Of a stretch of DNA of 64,000 bases, positions 1-9,427 are shown piece after piece (position 1 is the first letter of the stretch; each line of letters opens with the position of its first letter). Made by a program: the position numbers and the translations under genes. This DNA is from Progne subis subis. Lineage: Eukaryota > Chordata > Aves > Passeriformes > Hirundinidae. The DNA lies in contig JAKJHU010000534.1 in assembly GCA_022316685.1 (NCBI GenBank), positions 1 to 64,000 of the forward strand. Reading direction: 5' to 3'. Under the pieces are notes generated by a model that ran no database searches, was not told the origin of the DNA, and was given only the letters and a program-made list of their open reading frames with translations.

Positions 1-600
1 AAACGCCCCCGCCCTCTCGTAATCATCGAGATAGCAAAGAGGGGCACCGGAATGCCGCTCGCCACGCAGAAAACCATAGAGATACGGGAGTGGCGGACCG
101 GAAACGCCCCCCGCCCTCTCGGAATCATCGAGATAGCGAAGAGGGGCACCGGAATGCCGCTCCGCCACGCAGAAAAACCACAGAGATATGGAGGGCGGAC
201 CGGAAACGCCCCCCGCCCGATCGGAATAATACACTTATTCCCTCGGAGGACCGGGACTCCCCTTCGCCACGCGGAAATCATAGCGATGGCGGCTGGAGGA
301 CCGGAGCTGTGCAGCTGCAGGTGCTTCCTGTCATGATTTCCCAACTGAGCCCCCCTGCTCCCGCACGTTACTAGGGGCTATGTATCCTCGCCGACCTCGT
401 GGGAAGGTGCCAGCGCAGGGAGCCCTGAGGGGCGAGCCCAATAAAGGCGCTCGGGAGCCCCCAGAATCCGAATTTGGGGGAGGGGGACACGGGATGGGAC
501 AAAAGTCAAGTTCGTTTGTTGGTAGTTTTTTGAGGGGTTTATTGGGGGGGGCGGGGTGGGGGGGGGAGGTGAGTCCTGACGCCCTCAGCTCCCCTCTTTT
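1..600 (+). repeat. Macrosatellite unit, partial left end
   Basis: This is the last fifth of a unit. It holds the tail of the 103-bp minisatellite, the ATGGCGGC site, the hairpin-AATAAA block and the G run. It differs from interior units by many one-base insertions and deletions, for example CGTTACTAGG where others read CGTCTAGG, and CTCGTAATC for CTCGGAATC. No gene is visible. Confidence 0.9.
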
Positions 601-3600
601 TTGGCCACGATGACAAACAGCAGACAGAATCAGACCTGAAAGGGAAAGGGGAGAGGTTTGGACCTACAAGAAGTCCCCCAGAAGTCCTAAAACATCCCCC
701 AGATTTCCCCCCTGGAAGTCCAAAACCCCTCAGAACTTCCCAGGACCGCTCTGTGTCCACAGCACTGTCCCGAAGCCTCAACCTGGCCTCGGGGACAGGG
801 AGAGGAAGGGAGGCAAAAAAAGAACGTGCCCAAAAATACCCGCCCCAAAAACCTCTAAAAGAAATGCCCCAAAAGACCCCAAGCGCAACTACCGCAACCC
901 TGCCACTCGCCAAAATTCGAACCAAAAAAGCCTTCGGTGCTAGGCTATATTTTAAATTTTAGTATTTATTATGTTATATTTATCATTATCGTTTCTGTTT
1001 TATAGCTGTACCTATGTATATATAGATACCATAATTCACATAGCATGTCGTGATAGAGATTGTAATTTATTTATATTGCTGAATATTATTTTTCATATGT
1101 TACATTTCACTTTTTATTAATTATACTTTCCTATTTTTCTATTGATTTTTAAAATTTTCTCTTTGTTTATATGTTAAACGACGTTTTAAACTATACAAAT
1201 TCATTAACCTGACGCATCAGAACTACAATCAATTCGAATTAAATGAGCCTGCTTTTCTAAAGGGTAAAGATTTCATTCTCATTAAAATAATATTGGCAGA
1301 TGTTCTCTTTCTGTGGTTTTTTTTCGGGGGGGGGGGGGAGTGTTTTTTGTGTGGAGGGTTTTTTTGGTTGGGTTTTTTTTGGTGGTTTGTGGGTTTTTTT
1401 GTTTTGGGGTTTTTTTTGGTTGTTTGCTTTGTTTTGGATTTCTTTCTACTAAACAATGAGGTATTGGAGACTTCCAGAATAAAAAATCTACTTTCTTTTA
1501 TTGCTGCCTCTGAAATACACCCCGACATCAAGTGACTGCTGCTAACACTGTTCATGGATAGAATGAGACCTCTAGGTATAAAAGGAAAAGATGGCACCCT
1601 GGCGTTTACAGCTTTCTCCCTTCGGGTTCTTCAATGGAATAGAAACATACAGAGGTTTTGCTTCTCACTCCGATTCTATCCAGGCCTTCGGTGGGTGGCC
1701 ACGGATGTAATTTTTCACCTTCTTTGTTGCCAGCAGCCAACCTGCCACAAACTTGGGGTAAAAAAGGGTAAGGAAAAGGAAAAGAAAAAAAGAAAACACG
1801 AATTAAAATAAAATAAAATAAAACATTTTAAAATACAATAAGAGTTATTAAAAAGAAAAAAAAGTATATATAAATATATATAACTAAATAAAAAGGAAAA
1901 TAAAAATTAAAACAATATTTAAAAACATTAAAAGAAACTTTAAAATAATAAAAACAAAAGTAAAAATAAAAACAAATAAAATAAAATTATAAAGCTTGAA
2001 GAAATATAAGAGAAAAACCCTTTTAAAATACAAACAAAAAAATTACATGAATAAATAAAACTCGATAAAATAAAAGAGAATTAAAACAATTGCTAAAGTC
2101 AAAAAGTAAAATAAATAATGATATAAAAAATAATGCAGCTGGGAGGAAAACTTCCAAAAAAACCACCTCAGAACAGTCCAATGTCCAGCAAATCCCCCGA
2201 ACCTCCCCTGGAAACCTCCCCCCGCCTGAAACCCCAAATTCCCATTCTTAGTCCCCCAGATCTCGCCTTGAGAATCCCCCAAACCCTCCTCATATGCCCA
2301 AAAATTTCCACTCAAGCCCCAAATTCCCTCTTGAAGCTCCAAATTTCCCCCCTAAACTCCCCCTCGATTCCCCAAAATGCCCTCGGGAACCCCCAAGTCC
2401 TCCCCGGGACCCTCCCAATTCCCTCCTGAACCCCCACATTTCCACCCCCAAACCCTCACAATTTTTCCTCTTAACCCCCGAGCCCCCGAGCCCCAGATTT
2501 CTCCTGCAAATTCGCCTCTGGGTCTCTTCCTCCTCCGGCAGCGGCCGGGGCCCCCGCCGGCACTGCAGGCAGCGCGGCCAAACCCAGAATCCAGGCCCCC
2601 CAGCGCCCTCCAAACCTCAGAATCCAAGTCCCACTCAGGACTGCCCTCATGAGCCACGAGCCTCCTCGGGAGACACCGAAATCAGGGAAGGGCGTGGGGG
2701 ACCCCGGGGGGAATTCGGGATCCGCCAAAAATCGGAGAGGGGAGAAAACATGGCAGAGGAAATTTGGGGCGGGGGGGGGGGGGGGATGGGACGGGACGCG
2801 GCCAAGGGGAATTGAAGGGATCCAGGTAAGAATTCCGGGGTTTGCGGGGGACGAGGAGGACCGGAAACGCCCCTCAGCCACGCAGAAACCCATAGAGATA
2901 AGGGGTGGCGGACCAGAAACGCCCCCGCCCTCTCGGAATCATCGAGATAGCAAAGAGGGGCACCGGAATGCCGCTCCGCCACGCAGAAAAACCATAGAGA
3001 TACGGAGTGCCCCCGCCCTCTCGGAATCATCGAGATAGTGAAGAGGGGCACCGGAATGCCGCTCCGCCACGCAGAAAAACCATAGAGATACGGAGTGGCG
3101 GACCGGAAACGCCCCCCGCCCTCTCGGAATCATCGAGATAGCGAAGAGGGGCACCGGAATGCCGCTCCGCCACGCAGAAAAACCATAGAGATATGGAGGG
3201 GCGGACCGGAAACGCCCTCCGCCCGATCGGAATAATACACTTATTCCCTCGGAGGACCGGGACTCCCCTTCGCCACGCGGAAATCATAGCGATGGCGGCT
3301 GGAGGACCGGAGCTGTGCAGCTGCAGGTGCTTCCTGTCATGATTTCCCAACTGAGCCCCCCTGCTCCCGCACGTCTAGGGGCTATGGCATCCTCGCCGAC
3401 CTCGTGGGAAGGTGCCAGCGCAGGGAGCCCTGAGGGGCGAGCCCCAATAAAGGCGCTGGGAGCCCCCAGAAATCCGAATTTGGGGAGGGGGACACGGGAT
3501 GGGACAAAAGTCAAGTTCGTTTGTTGGTAGTTTTTTGAGGGGTTTATTGGGGGGGCGGGGGGGGGGGGGAGGTGAGTCCTGACGCCCTCAGCTCCCCTCT

Positions 3601-3603
3601 TTT
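601..3603 (+). repeat. Macrosatellite unit 1 (long variant)
   Basis: A full unit of 3003 bp. It is about 91 bp longer than its neighbours because the minisatellite near 2920-3200 has one extra, internally deleted copy. The first 1.9 kb carries numerous one-base indels relative to other units, for example GACAAACAGC at the start and TATATATAGA near 1020. The TATA box is at 1577-1585. No gene is visible. Confidence 0.92.
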
Positions 3604-3940
3604 TTGGCCACGATGACAACAGCAGACAGAATCAGACCTGAAAGGGAAAGGGGAGAGGTTTGGACCTACAAGAAGTCCCCCAGAAGTCCTAAACATCCCC
3701 CAGATTTCCCCCCTGGAAGTCCAAAACCCCCTCAGAACTTCCCAGGACCGCTCTGTGTCCACAGCACTGTCCCGAAGCTCAACCTGGCCTCGGGACAGGG
3801 AGAGAAGGGAGGCAAAAAAGAACGTGCCCAAAAATACCCGCCCAAAAACCTCTAAAAGAAATGCCCCAAAAGACCCCCAAGCGCAACTACCGCAACCCTG
3901 CCACTCGCCAAATTCGAACCAAAAAAGCCTTCGTGCTAGG
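3604..3940. other. GC-moderate block of the reference unit, no gene
   Basis: Unique-looking sequence of mixed composition. An open frame runs through it in most units, but it begins on a TTG, is rich in proline and lysine, and changes length between units through one-base indels. It is therefore not called as a gene. Confidence 0.6.
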
Positions 3941-4200
3941 CTATATTTTAAATTTTAGTATTTATTATGTTTATATTTATCATTATCGTTTCTGTTTTAT
4001 AGCTGTACCTATGTATATTATAGATACCATAATTCACATAGCATGTCGTGATAGAGATTGTATTTATTTATATTGCTGATATTATTTTTCATATGTTACA
4101 TTTCACTTTTTATTAATTATACTTTCCTATTTTTCTATTGATTTTTAAAATTTTCTCTTTGTTTATATGTTAAACGACGTTTTAAACTATACAAATTCAT
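3941..4200. other. AT-rich block of the reference unit
   Basis: A strongly AT-rich stretch of about 260 bp with no gene. It contains a useful unit-typing site: CATATGTTAC in units 2, 4, 6, 7, 8 and 10, but CATATTTTAC in units 3, 5, 9, 11 and 13. ERV3 inserted at the left edge of this block in unit 11. Confidence 0.7.
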
Positions 4201-4310
4201 TAACCTGACGCATCAGAACTACAATCAATTCGAATTAAATGAGCCTGCTTTTCTAAAGGGTAAAGATTTCATTCTCATTAAAATAATATTGGCAGATGTT
4301 CTCTTTCTGT

Positions 4311-4432
4311 GGTTTTTTTCGGGGGGGGGGGGGAGTGTTTTTTGTGTGGAGGGTTTTTTTGGTTGGGTTTTTTTTGGTGGTTTGTGGGTTTTTTTGTTTT
4401 GGGGGTTTTTTTGGTTGTTTGCTTTGTTTTGG
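4311..4432 (+). repeat. G/T-only low-complexity tract
   Basis: About 120 bp built almost entirely of G and T on the plus strand, opening with a run of about 12 G. G-run and T-run lengths vary from unit to unit, as expected for slippage or for sequencing uncertainty. The G clusters could fold into G-quadruplexes, which is an inference. The lysine- and proline-rich frames seen here on the minus strand are a direct result of this composition. Confidence 0.8.
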
Positions 4433-4573
4433 ATTTCTTTCTGACTAAACAATGAGGTTTGGAGACTTCCAGAATAAAAAATCTACTTTCTTTTATTGCT
4501 GCCTCTGAAATACACCCCGACATCAAGTGACTGCTGCTAACACTGTTCATGGATAGAATGAGACCTCTTAGGG

Positions 4574-4582
4574 TATAAAAGG
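4574..4582 (+). promoter_or_regulatory. TATA box-like element in each unit
   Basis: TATAAAAGG, a close match to the RNA polymerase II TATA consensus, sits in the short unique segment between the G/T tract and the A-rich tract. Equivalent sites are at 1577, 7486, 10398, 22387, 25299, 28212, 31123, 43172, 46082 and 55847. In the two rightmost full units (near 58751 and 61660) it reads GGATAAAAGG and has lost the first T of the TATA core. Whether it drives transcription is unknown. Confidence 0.45.
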
Positions 4583-4754
4583 AAAAGATGGCACCTGGCG
4601 TTTACAGCTTTCTCCCTTCGGGTTCTTCAATGGAATAGAAAATACAGAGGTTTTGCTCTCACTCCCGATTCTATCCAGGCCTTCGGTGGGTGGCCACGGA
4701 TGTAATTTTTCACCTTCTTTGTTGCCAGCAGCCAACCTGCCACAAACTTGGGGT

Positions 4755-5128
4755 AAAAAAGGGTAAGGAAAAGGAAAAAGAAAAAAAGAAAACACGAATT
4801 AAAATAAAATAAAATAAAACATTTTAAAATACAATAAGAGTTATTAAAAAGAAAAAAAAGTATATATAAATATATATAAAATAAAATAAAAAGGAAAATA
4901 AAAATTAAACAATATTTAAAAAATTAAAAGAAACTTTAAAATAATAAAAACAAAAGTAAAAATAAAAACAAATAAAATAAAATTATAAAGCTTGAAGAAA
5001 TAAAAGAGAAAACCTTTTTAAAATACAAACAAAAAAATTACATGAATAAATAAAACTCGATAAAATAAAAGAGAATTAAAACAATTGCTAAAGTCAAAAA
5101 GTAAAATAAATAATGATATAAAAATAAA
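4755..5128 (+). repeat. A-rich low-complexity tract
   Basis: About 370 bp of AAAATAAAAT-like sequence with very few G or C, present in all units with small length changes. The hydrophobic minus-strand frames that cross it come from poly-T codons and are not genes. Confidence 0.8.
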
Positions 5129-5149
5129 TGCAGCTGGGAGGAAAACTTC

Positions 5150-5640
5150 CAAAAAAACCACCTCAGAACAGTCCAATGTCCAGCAAATCCCCCGAACCTC
5201 CCCTGGAAACCTCCCCCCGCCTGAAACCCCAAATTCCCATTCTTAGTCCCCCATATCTCAGCCTTGAGAATCCCCCAAACCCTCCTCATATGCCCAAAAA
5301 TTTCCACTCAAGCCCCAAATTCCCCTCTTGAAGCTCCAAATTCCCCCCCTAAACTCCCCCTCGATTCCCCAAAATGCCCTCGGGAACCCCCAAGTCCTCC
5401 CCGGGACCCTCCCAATTCCCTCCTGAACCCCCACATTTCCACCCCCAAACCCTCACAATTTTTCCTCTTAACCCCCGAGCCCCCGAGCCCCCAGATTTCT
5501 CCTGCAAATTCACCTCTGGATCTCTTCCTCCTCCGGCAGCGGCCGGGGCCCCCGCCGGCACTGCAGGCAGCGCGGCCAAACCCAGAATCCAGGCCCCCCA
5601 GCGCCCCCCAAACCTCAGAATCCAAGTCCCACTCAGGACT
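5150..5640 (+). repeat. C-rich pyrimidine tract
   Basis: About 490 bp dominated by CCCC runs separated by AAAT, AATT or CTCC, like the degenerate short-period C-rich tracts common in bird introns and microchromosomes. It produces long proline- and serine-rich frames on the plus strand and glycine-rich ones on the minus strand. Because both strands stay open and the content is low complexity, these are rejected as proteins. Confidence 0.75.
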
Positions 5641-5764
5641 GCCCTCATGAGCCACGAGCCTCCTCGGGAGACACCGAAATCAGGGAAGGGAGTGGGGGAC
5701 CCCGGGGGGAATTCGGGATCCGCCAAAAATCGGAGAGGGGAGAAAACATGGCAGAGGAAATTTT

Positions 5765-5782
5765 GGGGGGGGGGGGGGGGGG
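5765..5782 (+). repeat. Variable G homopolymer
   Basis: A run of 18 G in this unit. The run is shorter or broken by C in the others, for example GGGGCGGG near 8688, 26492 and 44366. It lies just before the ATGGGACGGGACGCGG segment. Confidence 0.8.
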
Positions 5783-5819
5783 ATGGGACGGGACGCGGCC
5801 AAGGGGAATTGAAGGGATC

Positions 5820-5828
5820 CAGGTAAGA
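5820..5828 (+). promoter_or_regulatory. Consensus 5' splice site (CAG|GTAAGAAT)
   Basis: CAG|GTAAGA matches the vertebrate splice-donor consensus, and the motif is kept in every unit that retains this segment. With the TATA box and the AATAAA it could mark an exon end of a non-coding repeat transcript. No acceptor or transcript evidence is available, so this is tentative. Confidence 0.3.
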
Positions 5829-5854
5829 ATTCCGGGGTTTGCGGGGGACGAGGA

Positions 5855-6212
5855 GGACCGGAAACGCCCCTCAGCCACGCAGAAACCCATAGAGATAAGG
5901 GGTGGCGGACCAGAAACGCCCCCGCCCTCTCGGAATCATCGAGATAGCAAAGAGGGGCACCGGAATGCCGCTCCGCCACGCAGAAAAACCATAGAGATAC
6001 GGAGTGGCGGACCGGAAACGCCCCCCGCCCTCTCGGAATCATCGAGATAGCGAAGAGGGGCACCGGAATGCCGCTCCGCCACGCAGAAAAACCATAGAGA
6101 TATGGAGGGGCGGACCGGAAACGCCCCCCGCCCGATCGGAATAATACACTTATTCCCTCGGAGGACCGGGACTCCCCTTCGCCACGCGGAAATCATAGCG
6201 ATGGCGGCTGGA
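5855..6212 (+). repeat. 102-103 bp minisatellite, about 3.5 copies
   Basis: Copies begin with GGACCGGAAACG or GGACCAGAAACG at 5855 (52-bp partial), 5907, 6009 and 6112, giving lengths of 102, 103 and 101 bp. The last copy is diverged, with CGATCGGAATAATACAC replacing the CTCTCGGAATCATCGAG segment. The same array sits at the same place in each unit. Confidence 0.9.
6200..6208 (+). promoter_or_regulatory. ATGGCGGC (YY1-like) site
   Basis: GATGGCGGC resembles the YY1 core found at many vertebrate promoters, and it lies just before a CAGCTGCAGG segment. It is present in the units; the two rightmost full units read ATGGCGGG. The call rests on the motif alone. Confidence 0.25.
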
Positions 6213-6347
6213 GGACCGGAGCTGTGCAGCTGCAGGTGCTTCCTGTCATGATTTCCCAACTGAGCCCCCCTGCTCCCGCACGTCTAGGGGCTATGGCATC
6301 CTCGCCGACCTCGTGGGAAGGTGCCAGCGCAGGGAGCCCTGAGGGGC

Positions 6348-6360
6348 GAGCCCCAATAAA
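6348..6360 (+). terminator. Hairpin plus AATAAA polyadenylation-like signal
   Basis: GGGGCGAGCCCC, a perfect 5-bp stem with a GA loop, runs directly into AATAAA. It lies about 150 bp after the minisatellite and is conserved across units. A hairpin next to a polyadenylation signal recalls the R region of retroviral LTRs, but no LTR boundaries were found in the unit. Confidence 0.35.
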
Positions 6361-6459
6361 GGCGCTGGGAGCCCCCAGAAATCCGAATTTGGGGAGGGGG
6401 ACACGGGATGGGACAAAAGTCAAGTTCGTTTGTTGGTAGTTTTTTGAGGGGTTTATTGG

Positions 6460-6482
6460 GGGGGCGGGGGGGGGGGGGGGGG
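6460..6482 (+). repeat. Second variable G run
   Basis: GGGGGGGC followed by a long G run ending in AGGTGAG. Its length varies between units, from about 10 G near 57740 to a pure run of more than 20 G near 42146. It is a likely slippage and consensus-error site. Confidence 0.8.
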
Positions 6483-6516
6483 AGGTGAGTCCTGACGCCC
6501 TCAGCTCCCCTCTTTT

Positions 6517-9427
6517 TTGGCCACGATGACAACAGCAGACAGAATCAGACCTGAAAGGGAAAGGGGAGAGGTTTGGACCTACAAGAAGTCCCCCAGAAGT
6601 CCTAAACATCCCCCAGATTTCCCCCCTGGAAGTCCAAAACCCCCTCAGAACTTCCCAGGACCGCTCTGTGTCCACAGCACTGTCCCGAAGCTCAACCTGG
6701 CCTCGGGGACAGGGAGAGAAGGGAGGCAAAAAAGAACGTGCCCAAAAATACCCGCCCAAAAACCTCTAAAAGAAATGCCCCAAAAGACCCCCAAGCGCAA
6801 CTACCGCAACCCTGCCACTCGCCAAATTCGAACCAAAAAAGCCTTCGTGCTAGGCTATATTTTAAATTTTAGTATTTATTATGTTTATATTTATCATTAT
6901 CGTTTCTGTTTTATAGCTGTACCTATGTATATTATAGATACCATAATTCACATAGCATGTCGTGATAGAGATTGTATTTATTTATATTGCTGATATTATT
7001 TTTCATATTTTACATTTCACTTTTTATTAATTATACTTTCCTATTTTTCTATTGATTTTTAAAATTTTCTCTTTGTTTATATGTTAAACGACGTTTTAAA
7101 CTATACAAATTCATTAACCTGACGCATCAGAACTACAATCAATTCGAATTAAATGAGCCTGCTTTTCTAAAGGGTAAAGATTTCATTCTCATTAAAATAA
7201 TATTGGCAGATGTTCTCTTTCTGTGGTTTTTTTCGGGGGGGGGGGAGTGTTTTTTGTGTGGAGGGTTTTTTTGGTTGGGTTTTTTTTTGGTGGTTTGTGG
7301 GTTTTTTTGTTTTGGGGTTTTTTTGGTTGTTTGCTTTGTTTTGGATTTCTTTCTGACTAAACAATGAGGTTTGGAGACTTCCAGAATAAAAAATCTACTT
7401 TCTTTTATTGCTGCCTCTGAAATACACCCCGACATCAAGTGACTGCTGCTAACACTGTTCATGGATAGAATGAGACCTCTTAGGGTATAAAAGGAAAAGA
7501 TGGCACCTGGCGTTTACAGCTTTCTCCCTTCGGGTTCTTCAATGGAATAGAAAATACAGAGGTTTTGCTCTCACTCCCGATTCTATCCAGGCCTTCGGTG
7601 GGTGGCCACGGATGTAATTTTTCACCTTCTTTGTTGCCAGCAGCCAACCTGCCACAAACTTGGGGTAAAAAAGGGTAAGGAAAAGGAAAAAGAAAAAAAG
7701 AAAACACGAATTAAAATAAAATAAAATAAAACATTTTAAAATACAATAAGAGTTATTAAAAAGAAAAAAAAGTATATATAAATATATATAAAATAAAATA
7801 AAAAGGAAAATAAAAATTAAACAATATTTAAAAAATTAAAAGAAACTTTAAAATAATAAAAACAAAAGTAAAAATAAAAACAAATAAAATAAAATTATAA
7901 AGCTTGAAGAAATAAAAGAGAAAACCTTTTTAAAATACAAACAAAAAAATTACATGAATAAATAAAACTCGATAAAATAAAAGAGAATTAAAACAATTGC
8001 TAAAGTCAAAAAGTAAAATAAATAATGATATAAAAATAAATGCAGCTGGGAGGAAAACTTCCAAAAAAACCACCTCAGAACAGTCCAATGTCCAGCAAAT
8101 CCCCCGAACCTCCCCTGGAAACCTCCCCCCGCCTGAAACCCCAAATTCCCATTCTTAGTCCCCCATATCTCGCCTTGAGAATCCCCCAAACCCTCCTCAT
8201 ATGCCCAAAAATTTCCACTCAAGCCCCAAATTCCCCTCTTGAAGCTCCAAATTCCCCCCCTAAACTCCCCCTCGATTCCCCAAAATGCCCTCGGGAACCC
8301 CCAAGTCCTCCCCGGGACCCTCCCAATTCCCTCCTGAACCCCCACATTTCCACCCCCAAACCCTCACAATTTTTCCTCTTAACCCCCGAGCCCCCGAGCC
8401 CCCAGATTTCTCCTGCAAATTCACCTCTGGGTCTCTTCCTCCTCCGGCAGCGGCCGGGGCCCCCGCCGGCACTGCAGGCAGCGCGGCCAAACCCAGAATC
8501 CAGGCCCCCCAGCGCCCCCCAAACCTCAGAATCCAAGTCCCACTCAGGACTGCCCTCATGAGCCACGAGCCTCCTCGGGAGACACCGAAATCAGGGAAGG
8601 GAGTGGGGGACCCCGGGGGGAATTCGGGATCCGCCAAAAATCGGAGAGGGGAGAAAACATGGCAGAGGAAATTTTGGGGCGGGGGGGGGGGGGGGATGGG
8701 ACGGGACGCGGCCAAGGGGAATTGAAGGGATCCAGGTAAGAATTCCGGGGTTTGCGGGGGACGAGGAGGACCGGAAACGCCCCTCAGCCACGCAGAAACC
8801 CATAGAGATAAGGGGTGGCGGACCAGAAACGCCCCCGCCCTCTCGGAATCATCGAGATAGCAAAGAGGGGCACCGGAATGCCGCTCCGCCACGCAGAAAA
8901 ACCATAGAGATACGGAGTGGCGGACCGGAAACGCCCCCCCGCCCTCTCGGAATCATCGAGATAGCGAAGAGGGGCACCGGAATGCCGCTCCGCCACGCAG
9001 AAAAACCACAGAGATATGGAGGGGCGGACCGGAAACGCCCTCCGCCCGATCGGAATAATACACTTATTCCCTCGGAGGACCGGGACTCCCCTTCGCCACG
9101 CGGAAATCATAGCGATGGCGGCTGGAGGACCGGAGCTGTGCAGCTGCAGGTGCTTCCTGTCATGATTTCCCAACTGAGCCCCCCTGCTCCCGCACGTCTA
9201 GGGGCTATGGCATCCTCGCCGACCTCGTGGGAAGGTGCCAGCGCAGGGAGCCCTGAGGGGCGAGCCCCAATAAAGGCGCTGGGAGCCCCCAGAAATCCGA
9301 ATTTGGGGAGGGGGACACGGGATGGGACAAAAGTCAAGTTGGTTTGTTGGTAGTTTTTTGAGGGGTTTATTGGGGGGGCGGGGGGGGGGGGGGAGGTGAG
9401 TCCTGACGTCCTCAGCTCCCCTCTTTT
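6517..9427 (+). repeat. Macrosatellite unit 3
   Basis: A full unit of 2911 bp. Its typing variants are CATATTTTAC in the AT-rich block, CAAGTTGGTTTG near its right end, and CCACAGAG in the third minisatellite copy. TATA box at 7486-7494. No gene is visible. Confidence 0.95.

Larger units (their letters stand above)
3604..6516 (+). repeat. Macrosatellite unit 2 (reference copy)
   Basis: A full unit of 2913 bp. I use it as the reference copy, and its internal blocks are listed separately. It aligns by eye end to end with the units at 6517, 9428, 24328, 27240, 42203 and 45111, differing mainly in homopolymer lengths and scattered substitutions. Confidence 0.95.

Noticed and set aside
4568..4795. 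A minus-strand 75-codon frame repeated almost unchanged in most units
   Set aside because: The conservation is explained by array homogenisation. The frame runs into poly-A/T derived residues and is shifted in the B-type units, where another frame is open instead. No family similarity is recognisable.
5855..6212. Regular 102-103 bp repeats considered as a CRISPR-like array
   Set aside because: The whole 103 bp is repeated with no unique spacers, the composition is that of a vertebrate minisatellite, and no cas-like gene is present.
6230..6482. The hairpin-AATAAA block as part of a solo LTR inside the unit
   Set aside because: The R-like hairpin is suggestive, but no TG...CA boundaries, target duplication or similarity to the three ERV LTRs in the window could be found.
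3604..6516. Long open frames in every macrosatellite unit (for example 173-279 codons of proline/serine-rich or glycine-rich sequence)
   Set aside because: They arise from C-rich, A-rich and G/T tracts, are open on both strands at once, start at arbitrary codons and change length with one-base indels between otherwise identical units. They show no domain that I recognise.
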